Both the position numbers and the translations under genes were made by a program. From positions 1 through 64,000 of the forward strand of contig DASZIO010000037.1 of NCBI GenBank assembly GCA_035949055.1: DNA of 64,000 nucleotides, written 5' to 3'. This DNA comes from Bog-756 sp035949055. Lineage in GTDB: Bacteria > Actinomycetota > Acidimicrobiia > Acidimicrobiales > RAAP-2. This document shows, one piece after another, positions 18,121 through 27,557 of this stretch (position 1 is its first letter; each line of letters opens with the position of its first letter). The notes under the pieces were generated by a model that did no database searches, was not told the DNA's origin, and was given only the letters and a program-made list of their open reading frames with translations.

Positions 18121-18344
18121 CGTCACGCAGCGGCATTCAACCTGACCATCGGCGGCAATCTTCACCACCGACGTCGTCCTCGGCCTGAGCGTCGGGCTGA
18201 TGCTTGTCTGCGCCGGCGTCCGCCCTTTGCGGTCCCGCGCCGAACTGAGACAGTCCGACGCCCGGTGCCGGCCTCGGTACCCGGTCGGGATCGTCGGGGG
18301 TGGACGCCACGGCCTAACCCGGTCCGCTCCCTTTCGGGACGGGT

Positions 18345-18773
18345 TCACACCACCGAGAGCGTGACCTCGATGTTGCCCCGGGTGGCGTTGCTGTACGGGC
18401 ATACCTGGTGGGCGCTCTCGACGAGCCGGCGCGCCGTGGGCTCATCGACGTCGGGGATGTGCACGTCGAGCGCGACGGCCAAACCGAAGCCGCCACCTTC
18501 GATCGTCCCAATGGTGACCCGCGACTCGATTGTGGAATCGCCGGTGTCGACCTTCTGGCGCCGGGCCACGACCGCGAGAGCGCTCTGGAAGCAGGCCGCG
18601 TAGCCGGCCGCGAACAGCTGCTCGGGATTGGTCCCACCACCCGGCCCACCCATCTCGACCGGTGGCCGCATATCGATTTCGAGCGAGCCATCGCTCGTCC
18701 GGGCATGGCCGTCCCGCCCTCCGACCGCGGTGGCCTCCGCGGTGTAGAGCGGCTTCACCAGTTCAGTCGGCAT
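18345..18773 (-). CDS. ohr: Organic hydroperoxide resistance protein (Ohr/OsmC family)
   Basis: The protein has 142 residues. The ATG at 18773 follows an AGGGGG site; the frame is open upstream but without family similarity. The two redox Cys of Ohr are present in YAACFQSAL (peroxidatic) and HQVCPYSNATRGN (resolving). The N-terminal LYTAEATAVGGRDGHARTSDG and the conserved FAAGYAACF region fit the Ohr branch. It reduces organic peroxides with lipoylated partners. It is divergent from the membrane protein gene at 18923. Confidence 0.92.
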   Translation of the reverse strand: MPTELVKPLYTAEATAVGGRDGHARTSDGSLEIDMRPPVEMGGPGGGTNPEQLFAAGYAACFQSALAVVARRQKVDTGDSTIESRVTIGTIEGGGFGLAVALDVHIPDVDEPTARRLVESAHQVCPYSNATRGNIEVTLSVV

Positions 18774-18922
18774 TATCGACCCCCTGTCTCCGGCTCCGTC
18801 TCTCACTCTCACCATGTGTAACCGCACCACGACGCCGGATGTTCCGCATCGTCTCGAACGGACCACACCCACCAGCGAGAAGCCGGTTCCGGCTCCTACC
18901 CCTCCGGTAGCGTGTTCTGTTC

Positions 18923-20800
18923 ATGCCTCTTCTACAGAGCGACGATGACGCCGAAGAGGAATACCGCGGCCAATGCCCTCCGACAGCAGGGCTCACCCGC
19001 GCCTGCATCGCGTCCACGATCCTCGTCATAGCGATCTACCTGGCGGTCGCGGTGGCGATGACCTGGCATACCTGGTCGACCGGCGTGGCGTCGCACATGC
19101 AGGCGGGCGCCGACCAGTTCACCACCGTTTGGTTCCTCCGCTGGCTCCCCTTTGCCCTGCTCCACGGCCACAACCCGCTGTACACCAATTACGGCAATTT
19201 CCCCTTCGGTGTGAACCTGCTGAATAACACCTCTGTCCCCCTCCTCGGACTGGCCGCCGCCCCGGTGACCCTGCTCTTCGGCCCCGTCGTCACCTTCAAC
19301 ACGCTCAGTACGCTGGCCCTGGCCGGATCGGGTATCGCCGGATACTTCTTCACCCGGCGCTGGACCGAGTGGCGTCCCGCCGCCTTCGTCGCCGGCCTGC
19401 TGTACGGATTCTCCCCCTACGAGATCGCCGAGAGCAACGGCGGCCATCTCAACCTCACCTTCGTGGTCCTCCCGCCAATCATCCTCCTGGTGGTCCACGA
19501 GATCATCATGGGCCGAGCGAGTTCGCGCCGCAGCTGGGGCGTCGTCCTCGGACTCCTCGTGACCGCGCAGTTTTTCATCTCGAGCGAGATACTCGTCTCC
19601 ACCTTGGTGGTCGGGGTCTGTTGTGTGGTGGCGGCGGCCCTCATCGGCCACCGTTCGGTCCGGTCGCACCTCGGCGGCGCGCTGGAGGGCGGCGGGTGGG
19701 CGCTCGGTGTGGCGGCGGTGCTGTTGGCCTACCCGGTGTGGTTCGCCCTCCGAGGCCCGGCCCACATCAAGGGTGCCATCCAGCTGGTTCCCGAGGCCTA
19801 CCGGGCCGATCTGCTCGGACCCCTGGTACCGGACGTGTACACCCGGCTGGCGCCCTCCGGCCTGGTAAAGGTGGCCAACGGCTTCGCCAACAGCACATCG
19901 GAGAACGGCAGCTACCTCGGCATCACCCTGCTCGTCACCCTGGCGGTGGGGACCGTGCTGCTGTGGCGGCGCAGCCCGGTCGTCCGGGTGGCTGCCGTCG
20001 GCGGAGCGGCGGCCTTCGTGCTGTCGCTGGGTGGAGGTCTCGCCGTCCACCGGCCACCCACCGCGCTCCCGACCGGTCCCCCGCTCCCCGAGCGGCTGTT
20101 CACCAAGCTCCCCCTGCTGGCCAACACCATCCCCGTGCGGTACTCGCTCTATGTCAGCCTGTTCGCCGGCCTCGTCCTGGCCATCGTCCTCGACCGTCTC
20201 CATGCCGCGGCCGGTGCACGTGCCGGACCGGTGTCCCGCCGGAGGAGCTGGCCCGCCCAGTGGCCGGCGTGGGCGGCTCCCGCGCTGCTAGCCCTGGTCT
20301 GCCTCGTCCCGCTGGTCCCGAACGGGCCGATCAGCCGGGTCACCGGAGTCCGGACGCCGTCCTACTTCACGTCTTCCTCGCTGGCCGACGAGGCGCCCGG
20401 CCGGGTGACCCTTCTCTATCCCTACCCGTCGCTCGACACGCCGGAAGGCCAGCTGTGGCAGGCCATGGCCGATTTCCACTTCCGATCCCCCGGGGGTTAC
20501 TTCCTCGTACCGGACGGACCCGGACAACGCATCGGGTTCTCGACGGCCGTCGGCAACGGCGCCGACACGCTGACCGCCCGCGTGTTCATCGCCCTGTACG
20601 CCGGTCACCCCCCCGCCCAGACCGCAGCCCTCCGCGCCGCCGTGCTGGCCCAGTTGGCGTCCTGGCGCGTCTCGCGCCTGGTGGCCGCCTTCGGCCCCGA
20701 ACCGAATCCGGCGGCGTCGCTCCGGTTCATCACGTGGCTGGCCGGGGAAGCCCCTACCCGGGTGGACGGCGTCGAAGTCTGGGACCACCTCCCGGCCTGA
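18923..20800 (+). CDS. Large polytopic membrane protein, GT-C/YfhO-like
   Basis: The protein has 625 residues with about 10-12 predicted membrane segments. The first is at ~29-50, followed by an extracytoplasmic loop with QAGADQFTTVWFLRWLPFALLHGHNPLYTN. This layout (acidic loop after the first helix, then HG.NPL) is seen in GT-C-fold lipid-linked sugar transferases and relatives. The C-terminal 170 residues form a soluble extracytoplasmic domain. The donor and acceptor are unknown; a role in glycosylating cell-envelope components is an inference. Confidence 0.6.
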   Translation: MPLLQSDDDAEEEYRGQCPPTAGLTRACIASTILVIAIYLAVAVAMTWHTWSTGVASHMQAGADQFTTVWFLRWLPFALLHGHNPLYTNYGNFPFGVNLLNNTSVPLLGLAAAPVTLLFGPVVTFNTLSTLALAGSGIAGYFFTRRWTEWRPAAFVAGLLYGFSPYEIAESNGGHLNLTFVVLPPIILLVVHEIIMGRASSRRSWGVVLGLLVTAQFFISSEILVSTLVVGVCCVVAAALIGHRSVRSHLGGALEGGGWALGVAAVLLAYPVWFALRGPAHIKGAIQLVPEAYRADLLGPLVPDVYTRLAPSGLVKVANGFANSTSENGSYLGITLLVTLAVGTVLLWRRSPVVRVAAVGGAAAFVLSLGGGLAVHRPPTALPTGPPLPERLFTKLPLLANTIPVRYSLYVSLFAGLVLAIVLDRLHAAAGARAGPVSRRRSWPAQWPAWAAPALLALVCLVPLVPNGPISRVTGVRTPSYFTSSSLADEAPGRVTLLYPYPSLDTPEGQLWQAMADFHFRSPGGYFLVPDGPGQRIGFSTAVGNGADTLTARVFIALYAGHPPAQTAALRAAVLAQLASWRVSRLVAAFGPEPNPAASLRFITWLAGEAPTRVDGVEVWDHLPA

Positions 20801-20924
20801 CCCCGTGCTGGCCGATGACCTCGGGTCGGGGGACCGGCCCGGTGTAGATTGCAACGCCGGACCGGGGCAAGCAGTGCTCGGATCACCCACTGGCCTCGCC
20901 GGCCCTCGACCGGGAAGGGGACCG

Positions 20925-21230
20925 ATGCACGCGCTGACCGGATACCTGGACTTCAAGCCGGAGGAACGCGAGCAGACGGTGGCTGCCCTGCAAGCCGTCG
21001 GGGAGCTGAGCCGCCGGGACGGCGGGTGCATCGACTACTGGTGGGCCGAGGACGTCGAGACACCGTGCCGGTTCCGGTTCTTCGAGTGCTGGGCGTCAGA
21101 GGAGACGTTCCAAGGATACCAGGCCCAGCCCTACGAACACACGTTCATGGCCGAGCACGTCTCGCGGATCATCGGCGCGGATGCCCACGTGCTGGCCCTG
21201 GCCGATCGACGCTCCGCCCTGGAGGGCTAG
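20925..21230 (+). CDS. Antibiotic biosynthesis monooxygenase (ABM)-like small protein
   Basis: The protein has 101 residues. The ATG at 20925 follows a GGGAAGGGG site. It has an ABM ferredoxin-like fold: GYLDFKPEEREQTVAALQAV, then GCIDYWWAEDVETPCRFRFFECWASEETFQGY. Members are dimeric cofactor-independent oxygenases or sensors of quinones. It is the first gene of a tight plus-strand run; the dehydrogenase start is 4 bases after its stop. Confidence 0.8.
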   Translation: MHALTGYLDFKPEEREQTVAALQAVGELSRRDGGCIDYWWAEDVETPCRFRFFECWASEETFQGYQAQPYEHTFMAEHVSRIIGADAHVLALADRRSALEG

Positions 21231-21234
21231 CTCG

Positions 21235-22167
21235 GTGCGAGGGGTGAGGAGCACCGAGCAGGGAATCCGGGTGGTCGACACCGGCGGCGCGGACCACGGC
21301 GGAGTGCGGGTGTCGGTCGTCAGCTCGGGCATCTGTGCATCCGACCTCCACCTGGCCTCGGCCGGCCCAACCCCGGTGACCCTTGGCCACGAGTTCTCAG
21401 GCCGACTCGACGACGGTACCCCCGTCGCCGTCCTGCCGGTTGTCTTCTGTGGCGACTGCGATCGCTGCCGAGCCGGAGACGAGCAACAGTGTGCCCACGT
21501 GCTCAGCGCCATGTACGGCGTGAGCCTCGACGGTGGCCTCGCCGACGAGGCATGGGTGGACCCGACATGTGCCAAGGTCGTCCCACCTTCGCTCCCCCTC
21601 GAGCAGGCCTGCCTGGTCGAACCGTTCGCCGTCGCCCTCCACGGCGTCCACCGCGCCCGGGTGCAGTCGGGGGCCAGGGTGCTCGTCATCGGCGCCGGGC
21701 CGATCGGTCTGTGCGCCATCGCCACCCTGGGAAGCCTCGGGGCCGATGTCGACCTGCTTGCCCGCCACCAGCGACGGATCGAGGCCGGCGAACGCCTCGG
21801 GGCCGGAACCTCGGCCGGGGCGGACTACGACATCGTGCTCGACGCGGCGGGAACCCAGCGCTCGCTGGACACCGCCTTGCGCCGGGTGCGGCCGGGCGGC
21901 ACGATCGGGGTCATCGGCACCTTCTGGGGCCCGGTCACCCTGGGAGCGGGATTTCAGTTGAAGGAGGTCACCTTGACGCCGGCGTTCACCTACGGGCACT
22001 ACCGGGGCGTTCCCGAGTTCGTGACGGCGATGCGGGTTCTCGAGTCGATTCCCGACCTGGCCGACACCATCGTCACCCACCACTTCTCCCTGGACGAGGC
22101 GGCCGCGGCCTTTCGGGTGGCCGGCGACCGGGGCAGCGGCGCCATCAAGGTGGTCGTCCATCCATGA
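21235..22167 (+). CDS. Zinc-dependent medium-chain alcohol dehydrogenase
   Basis: The protein has 310 residues. The GTG at 21235 is selected because a GGAGGG site, inside the end of the preceding gene, lies 8 bases upstream. Catalytic zinc ligands are in GICASDLH and TLGHEFSG, structural zinc in CGDCDRCRAGDEQQC, and the NAD(P) site in VLVIGAGPIGLCAIATLGSLGADV. The protein is somewhat shorter than the usual ~340 residues, with a compact loop after the Rossmann fold. It probably oxidises an alcohol in the pathway formed with the amidohydrolase that follows. Confidence 0.88.
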   Translation: MRGVRSTEQGIRVVDTGGADHGGVRVSVVSSGICASDLHLASAGPTPVTLGHEFSGRLDDGTPVAVLPVVFCGDCDRCRAGDEQQCAHVLSAMYGVSLDGGLADEAWVDPTCAKVVPPSLPLEQACLVEPFAVALHGVHRARVQSGARVLVIGAGPIGLCAIATLGSLGADVDLLARHQRRIEAGERLGAGTSAGADYDIVLDAAGTQRSLDTALRRVRPGGTIGVIGTFWGPVTLGAGFQLKEVTLTPAFTYGHYRGVPEFVTAMRVLESIPDLADTIVTHHFSLDEAAAAFRVAGDRGSGAIKVVVHP

Positions 22168-22195
22168 GGACCGCCCCGACGCGGCCGGGCCCCCG

Positions 22196-23485
22196 ATGAG
22201 CCGTCTGGTCCTCGCCCACGCCCGAGTGATCGACGGCGACGGGCGCACGCTCGACGATGCCCACGTGGTGGTGGAGGGCAACCGGATCGCCGCGGTGGCC
22301 CGGGGCCCGGTGGTCGCCCGGCCCGACGACCGCGTGGTCGACCTCGGGGGCCGGACGGTCATGCCCGGCATGGTGAACTGTCATTTCCACGCCACCTACC
22401 ACGAGCTCGGCAGGGTGACGGCACCTTTCGGCCTGGAGGAGCCGATGGCGCTGCAGGCCGTCCGGGCGGTCAACAGCCTCGAGCTGCTGGTCCGCAGCGG
22501 CTTCACCAGTGCGGTATCGGCCGGCGCCCCGTTCGCCATCGACGCCTCGATGAAGGTCGCCATCGACAAAGGCCTGATCAGCGGACCCCGGTTGGTGCCC
22601 TGCAGCCGCGACATCAGCACCACCGGCCACGCCGGGGACCGGAGCTATCCACCGCACTGGGAGGTGGGCGCCCTCGGCGCCATCCGGCCGAGCGACGGCC
22701 CGGAGGAATTCCGTCGGGCCGTCCGCGCCGAGATCAAAGAGGGCGCGGAAATGATCAAGATGTTCGTGACGGGCGGTCACGGGACGATCGGGCCGAGCGA
22801 GCAGATCGAGATGACCCGGGAGGAGATGGCGGCCGGAATCGAGGCCGCCCACCTCCGGGGAGCCAAGGTGCGGGGTCACATTGCCAACCGCGAGGCCCTC
22901 CTCATGGCCCTCGACCTTCACATCGACGTCGTCGACCACGGTGACGGCCTGGACGACGAATGCATCGAGCGGATGCTCGAATCAGGGACGCCGCTGGTGC
23001 CGTCGATGCTGTTCCCGGCCCGGCTACTCGAGTCGATGGGCGGCTCCGCCCTGGGCTTCGGCGATGGGATGAAGGCGGACATCGACGCCATGGCCGAGAT
23101 GGTCCCCAAGGCCAACGCCGCGGGCGTGCGATTGGTCCTGGGCGACGACTATGGAGCCATCTTCTTCCCGCACGGTGACTATGCCGACGAACTGGCCTTC
23201 TACGTCGACCAGATCGGCATCCCCGGTGTCGACGTGATCCGTTGGGCCACCAGACACGGTGCCGAGCTCATGGGCCGCGGCCACGAGCTCGGCACGGTCG
23301 ACGAGGGAAAGCTGGCCGACCTGTTGGTGGTCGACGGGGACCCGGTGGCCGACGTGGCCGTGCTGAAGGACCAGGCAAAGCTCCTCGCCATCGTCAAGGA
23401 CGGCCAACTGGTGAAGGACCAGCTCCCCGACCGGCCCTCCCCTCCGCGCGGAGCCCGGCGACCGGACCACCCCGACCGCCGGTGA
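22196..23485 (+). CDS. Amidohydrolase-family metal-dependent hydrolase
   Basis: The protein has 429 residues. It has a TIM-barrel amidohydrolase with a HxH pair in NCHFHATYH, a possible carbamylated Lys in EMIKMFVTGG, His in KVRGHIANRE and VVDHGDG, and the final Asp in LGDDYGA. The N-terminal and C-terminal beta parts (VIDGDGRTLDDAHVVVEGNRI and GKLADLLVVDGDPVADV) form the small sandwich domain. This is the imidazolonepropionase/prolidase-like branch. The substrate is unknown. It is co-oriented 28 bases after the dehydrogenase gene. Confidence 0.9.
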   Translation: MSRLVLAHARVIDGDGRTLDDAHVVVEGNRIAAVARGPVVARPDDRVVDLGGRTVMPGMVNCHFHATYHELGRVTAPFGLEEPMALQAVRAVNSLELLVRSGFTSAVSAGAPFAIDASMKVAIDKGLISGPRLVPCSRDISTTGHAGDRSYPPHWEVGALGAIRPSDGPEEFRRAVRAEIKEGAEMIKMFVTGGHGTIGPSEQIEMTREEMAAGIEAAHLRGAKVRGHIANREALLMALDLHIDVVDHGDGLDDECIERMLESGTPLVPSMLFPARLLESMGGSALGFGDGMKADIDAMAEMVPKANAAGVRLVLGDDYGAIFFPHGDYADELAFYVDQIGIPGVDVIRWATRHGAELMGRGHELGTVDEGKLADLLVVDGDPVADVAVLKDQAKLLAIVKDGQLVKDQLPDRPSPPRGARRPDHPDRR

Positions 23486-23568
23486 CCGAGCTGCCCCACC
23501 CGGACGGGGCCCGACGATAATTCCGCGCCCATCTCGCGTAGCGTGGATGGCGGGCAGGGAGATGGGGC

Positions 23569-24204
23569 ATGGCAGGGGCAACAACTTGGTCCGGCGCGGA
23601 CGCCGATGATGACGGCCGTCCATCGGACCGTCGGCGGGAGCGTGGCCTGCGCACCCGCCGGAACATCGTGCGTGCGGCCATCGACCTCATCGAGGCCGGC
23701 AACCCGCGCCCGACGACCGAGCAGGTGGCCCGGCGGGCCGGTGTCTCGACGCGCCTGGTCTTCCACCACTTCAGGCGGCTCGAGGTGGTCATCCGCCTGG
23801 CGGCCGAACTGCAAGCCGGACGGCATCGGTCCTTCGTCGCCATCATCCCGCCGCGGGGCCCCCTGCCGGCACGCATCGCGGCGATCTGTCGCCAGCGTCG
23901 AAAGCTGTTCGAAGCCACCGGCCCGGTGTTGCGGGTGGCCTATGCCAGGGAGTTGGATACGCCGGGACTCACCGAGGTCCTCGGCCGACAGCGGGCCCTG
24001 CTCAGACAGCAGCTGGAGGTGACACTGGGTCCCGAGATCAGCTCGCACGGCGGCGAGCCCGAGCTCCTCATCGACATACTCGAGAACACCACGGGCTGGC
24101 AGTACTGGTCCGGGCTGCGGTTCGAGGCAGGACTCTCGTCATCGGCGGCCGAACGGGCCATGGCCTCCGCGGTCAGTGAGTTGCTGGACCGATCGGGCCG
24201 GTGA
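23569..24204 (+). CDS. TetR-family transcriptional regulator
   Basis: The protein has 211 residues. The DNA-binding part lies at ~25-75: RRNIVRAAIDLIEAGNPRPTTEQVARRAGVSTRLVFHHFRRLEVV, read here in segments, is a typical TetR helix-turn-helix. The C-terminal ligand domain is helical and not specific. It lies 83 bases after the amidohydrolase and probably regulates that run. It converges with the phosphatase gene, whose stop lies 12 bases away. Confidence 0.88.
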   Translation: MAGATTWSGADADDDGRPSDRRRERGLRTRRNIVRAAIDLIEAGNPRPTTEQVARRAGVSTRLVFHHFRRLEVVIRLAAELQAGRHRSFVAIIPPRGPLPARIAAICRQRRKLFEATGPVLRVAYARELDTPGLTEVLGRQRALLRQQLEVTLGPEISSHGGEPELLIDILENTTGWQYWSGLRFEAGLSSSAAERAMASAVSELLDRSGR

Positions 24205-24216
24205 GCGCCGGTCCGG

Positions 24217-24813
24217 TCACCCCGACGCTGACCACGGTGTCTCGTTGAACGTGCTGAGCACCGGCACTCCCGTGCCCCAGCTGATCCGGGTGATCGACGC
24301 CGTCGCCAGGTAGAGACGCCAGCTCCCCCCGTCGTTCAGGCCGAGGGCCCAGCAGGTGGCCAGCTTGATGGGCGAAACGTGGCTCACCACCACCACCGCG
24401 CCTTGTCCCCTGGCACCGGCGCCCTCGGCCGCGAAGAGGTCCTCGCACGCGCCGCGGACCCGCTTCCCCGCCTCCCGCAGGGACTCGCCGCCGGGCGGGC
24501 GGTAGTCCGCGTCCGATCGCCACCTGGTCCAGACATCGTCGGGCACCGAACCGAGCGGCCGGCCGTCGAACTCGCCGTAGTCGACCTCCACCCAGCGGTC
24601 GTCGATCTCCACCGGCACGCCGGTCCCGAGGGCTTCCGCCGTGTCCCGGGCACGGGTCAGGGGGCTGGAGATAACCCGGGACACCCCGCCCAATGCCGGG
24701 CCGAGCGACCGGGCCTGGAGGAGGCCTCGTTCGGTGAGCGGCGCGTCGATGCGCCCGAGCAGCAGCCCGTCGGCGTTGCCGGTCGATTGGCCGTGGCGTA
24801 CGAGGATCAGCAT
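24217..24813 (-). CDS. Histidine phosphatase (phosphoglycerate-mutase superfamily)
   Basis: The protein has 198 residues. LVRHGQSTGNADG gives the RHG catalytic motif and VVSHVSPIKL the second His; SSPLTRARDTAEAL and the acidic DYGEFDG agree. It directly follows the C4 zinc-ribbon gene (27 bases). In mycobacteria a zinc-ribbon gene is followed by a fused RNase HI/phosphatase gene. Here the phosphatase domain stands alone, without an RNase H domain. The natural substrate is unknown; alpha-ribazole phosphate or a sugar phosphate are family options. Confidence 0.9.
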   Translation of the reverse strand: MLILVRHGQSTGNADGLLLGRIDAPLTERGLLQARSLGPALGGVSRVISSPLTRARDTAEALGTGVPVEIDDRWVEVDYGEFDGRPLGSVPDDVWTRWRSDADYRPPGGESLREAGKRVRGACEDLFAAEGAGARGQGAVVVVSHVSPIKLATCWALGLNDGGSWRLYLATASITRISWGTGVPVLSTFNETPWSASG

Positions 24814-24840
24814 CGGGTCGGCGCCCGGGACGGCACGGGG

Positions 24841-25557
24841 TCAGCGCACCAGGATGCGATCGCACTGCGGGCAGGTGGCGAACTGCTCCGGAGGAAGGTT
24901 GCGGATGCGTTCGACGTCGACGGACGGCAGGGTCAGATGACACCCGTCGCACCGGTCGCCCACCAGGCGGGCCGCCCCCACTCCACCGAGCCGGGACCGG
25001 AGGAACTCGTAGCGTTGGATCAGATCCTCCGGCAGTTCCGCCGCGCAGGCGGCCCGACTGGACTCCTCCTCGGCGATGCTCGCTCGGATCCCCTGCTCCG
25101 CCTCGGCGACGGCCGCCTGCAGCCGATCGCGCTCCGCGTCGAGCGCCACCACTGCGGCCCGGTGCTCCGAGAGCACCAAATCGAAGGGCTCTTCTTCCTC
25201 CAACAGCGCGATCTCCTCGTCCTCGAATTCAGCCTGTCGGGCACCCAGCTGTTGGACCTCGTGATCCATGGCTTGGAGATCACGGGCCATGGGCATATCG
25301 CCCGACCGCATGCGCTGTTCGATGACGTGGCGGCGGTCGGCGGCCGCCGCGATGCGCTCCTCCAGCTGGCGTTGCCGGCCGGCCAGGTCGTCCACAGTGG
25401 CCTGGACCTTCGCCAGCTCGGCGGCCAGGACGGCGCGTCGCTCCTCGACGGCACGGAGTTCGGACCGCTCCGGTAGTGCCTCGATGCGATGGTGCAGCTG
25501 ATCGAGCCGGGTGTCGTGACCCTGCACCTCGATCAGGACCTCGAGCGGCTCAGCCAT
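24841..25557 (-). CDS. C4-type zinc-ribbon coiled-coil protein (formerly DUF164)
   Basis: The protein has 238 residues. The ATG at 25557 is preferred to an upstream GTG because a GGAGGGAGA site precedes it. Residues ~5-180 form a long coiled coil (repeated LEERIAAAADRRHVIEQRM-type heptads). The C-terminal zinc ribbon has GDRCDGCHLTLP and FATCPQCDRILV. The family is thought to bind nucleic acids or act as an adaptor. It overlaps the upstream NUDIX gene by 8 bases, so the two are translationally coupled. Confidence 0.88.
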   Translation of the reverse strand: MAEPLEVLIEVQGHDTRLDQLHHRIEALPERSELRAVEERRAVLAAELAKVQATVDDLAGRQRQLEERIAAAADRRHVIEQRMRSGDMPMARDLQAMDHEVQQLGARQAEFEDEEIALLEEEEPFDLVLSEHRAAVVALDAERDRLQAAVAEAEQGIRASIAEEESSRAACAAELPEDLIQRYEFLRSRLGGVGAARLVGDRCDGCHLTLPSVDVERIRNLPPEQFATCPQCDRILVR

Positions 25558-26197
25558 CGCTTCTCCCTCCTCCGCCTCCGTCGGCACCGGCGTCCGAACC
25601 GCCGGTCAGCCTACGGGCGGCGACCAGCGCGCCGACCAGGGCCTCGTCGGCCATGTCCTCGGCATCCGGCCAGCTGAACCACGCCACTTCCTGACTCTCT
25701 CCGGGAGCGGGCGAGGGGTCGGCGTCCTCCGCGTACAGCAGGTAACGGAGGTCGAGGTGCACGTGACCGGCCGCGGCCGGGTGGACATCGACGTGGAGGA
25801 GCTCGGGACCGGTCAGCAGATGGGAGACCTCCAGCCCGGTTTCCTCGGCGCACTCGCGCACGACCGCCTCCTCGGGCGCCTCGCCCGGGTCGATGTGACC
25901 GCCGGGCTGCATCCACCGGTGCAGGCGCCGATGCCGGTGGAGGACGACCCCACGCGGGCCGACCACGATGGCCGACGCCGTGACGTGGGTCAGGTCGGCG
26001 TCCTCGTCGAAAGGGCGCTCGAGCCGGTCCAGCTCGGCCGCCATGACGGCCAACGACCACGATTCGCGATCGTCGCCGGCGGGGTGGGACAGCAGCTGCC
26101 GGCGGAGCCCTGCGACCCGGCGGTGGCCGGGACCGGTCGGGGCGCCAGGCAGCTCAGGCGGACTTGCGCCGCTGGCGGTGGATCCGGCGCCGCTCAC
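25550..26197 (-). CDS. NUDIX hydrolase
   Basis: The NUDIX box is visible as GGHIDPGEAPEEAVVRECAEETGL, read in two parts: GGHIDPGE, then RECAEETGLE. The N-terminal segment DADLTHVTASAIVVGPRGVVLHRHRR is typical of actinobacterial members. The start is uncertain. A GTG at 26197 lies inside whiB, a CTG at 26152 follows the whiB stop directly, and no good ATG exists before residue ~20 of the domain. It hydrolyses nucleoside diphosphate-linked compounds of unknown identity. It is embedded between whiB and the zinc-ribbon gene. Confidence 0.85.
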   Translation of the reverse strand: MSGAGSTASGASPPELPGAPTGPGHRRVAGLRRQLLSHPAGDDRESWSLAVMAAELDRLERPFDEDADLTHVTASAIVVGPRGVVLHRHRRLHRWMQPGGHIDPGEAPEEAVVRECAEETGLEVSHLLTGPELLHVDVHPAAAGHVHLDLRYLLYAEDADPSPAPGESQEVAWFSWPDAEDMADEALVGALVAARRLTGGSDAGADGGGGGRSDG

Positions 26198-26384
26198 GCT
26201 CGGTGGTGCCGCCCCAGACCCCCTCACGCTCCCGGTGAGCCAGGGCATGCTCCAGGCAGGCCTCCCGCACCGGGCACACACCGCAGATGACCTTGGCCTC
26301 CCCGGCCTCCTCGTCGGAGACGGGGTAGAAGACATCCGGATCGATGCCCCGGCAGGCAGCGTGCTTGCGCCAGATGGCACTCAT
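26154..26384 (-). CDS. whiB: WhiB-family iron-sulfur transcription factor
   Basis: The protein has 76 residues from the ATG at 26384 with an AGGAAG site upstream; a GTG at 26417 is a less likely alternative. The four cluster Cys are in HAACRG and the CxxCxxxxxC of ICGVCPVREAC, followed by the GVWGG turn and a basic C-terminus (RRRIHRQRRKSA). This is a redox-sensitive [4Fe-4S] regulator exclusive to actinobacteria and their phages. It is the best single taxonomic marker in the window. Confidence 0.95.
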   Translation of the reverse strand: MSAIWRKHAACRGIDPDVFYPVSDEEAGEAKVICGVCPVREACLEHALAHREREGVWGGTTERERRRIHRQRRKSA

Positions 26385-26620
26385 GGGAACGTCACTTCCT
26401 GGAACTGTCGGAATCACTACTCAATCCGCCTGGCGTTCGCTCCGCTGACCTGGGGGGATTGGGCCAACGCAGAAACCGGGCGGAACAAACAGTATGGCGC
26501 AGGCAGGGGTGCGGTGTCCACAGGCAAACGACGTGGGGCGGGCCTGCCCGGTCCGCAGGACGAGTCAGTAGGATCAGCCGGCGCCCGACCGCCTGTGGCC
26601 GGACAGTGGGAGGAGCCCCG

Positions 26621-27550
26621 ATGAGCGCTGTGTCCCTCGAGGGACGAACCGTCGTGGTCACCGGGGTCACCGGTCAGGTGGCCGAACCCGTGGCAGTCGC
26701 CCTGGCGGCCCACAACCAGGTGATCGGGGCCGCCCGGTTCAAGGATGCGGCCGCCCGCCTGCGTCTGGAGCGCGCCGGGGTCCGTTGCGTGGCCATCGAC
26801 TTGGCCTCGGGTGATGTCGGGTCTCTCCCGCCCGAGGCCGACTATGTGATCAATTTCGCCGTGTCCAAGACCAATGAGTGGGACCTCGACCTCCAGGCCA
26901 ACTGCGGTGGTCTGGCCTCGCTCATGGAACACCATCAGGACGCCCGCGCCTTCCTCCACTGCTCGACCACCGGGGTCTACAAGCCGATGGGGCATCACGT
27001 CTTCGCCGAGGATGACGAGCTCGGTGACAACCACGGGGTCTGGCCGTTCCTGCGGACGTACAGCATCTGCAAGATCGCCGCCGAGGCCACCGCCCGGTGG
27101 GCGGCCGTCCGCTTCGGTCTGCCCACCACCGTGGCCCGCCTGTCCGTCCCGTACGGCGACCGGGGCGGCTGGCCCGCCATCCACCTCGAGATGATGCTCA
27201 ACGGGAACGAGATTCCCGTGCATCTCGACGGGCCCTCCGTGTACCACCCGATCCACGAGGACGACATCGCTGCGATGGTCCCGTCCCTGCTCGACGCGGC
27301 TTCCGCTCCCGCCACCACGGTGAACTGGGGCGGCGACCAGGCCGCCAGCATCGAGGAATGGTGCGGCTACCTGTCGGAGCTGACCGGCGTGCCGGCCCGA
27401 TTCTCGCCGACCCGGGACACCATCGACAGCGTCCAGATCGACCTCACCCGCATGCATCAACTGGTCGGTACCACGACCGTTGGTTGGCGAGAGGGCATGC
27501 GCCGCATGGTGATGGCCCGCCATCCCGAGCTCCTCGACCGGGCGGACTGA
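26621..27550 (+). CDS. NAD-dependent epimerase/dehydratase family protein
   Basis: The protein has 309 residues. The ATG at 26621 follows a GGGAGGAG site. It is an extended SDR: VVVTGVTGQVAEPVAVAL carries the cofactor loop, CSTTGVYKPMG the Ser/Thr site, and TYSICKIAAEA the YxxxK pair. The glycine motif is TGxTGQVA rather than the common GGxGFIG. The substrate is unknown; sugar nucleotide modification is the commonest role, but the distance from the polysaccharide locus makes that a guess. Confidence 0.85.
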   Translation: MSAVSLEGRTVVVTGVTGQVAEPVAVALAAHNQVIGAARFKDAAARLRLERAGVRCVAIDLASGDVGSLPPEADYVINFAVSKTNEWDLDLQANCGGLASLMEHHQDARAFLHCSTTGVYKPMGHHVFAEDDELGDNHGVWPFLRTYSICKIAAEATARWAAVRFGLPTTVARLSVPYGDRGGWPAIHLEMMLNGNEIPVHLDGPSVYHPIHEDDIAAMVPSLLDAASAPATTVNWGGDQAASIEEWCGYLSELTGVPARFSPTRDTIDSVQIDLTRMHQLVGTTTVGWREGMRRMVMARHPELLDRAD

Positions 27551-27557
27551 GAACGCG

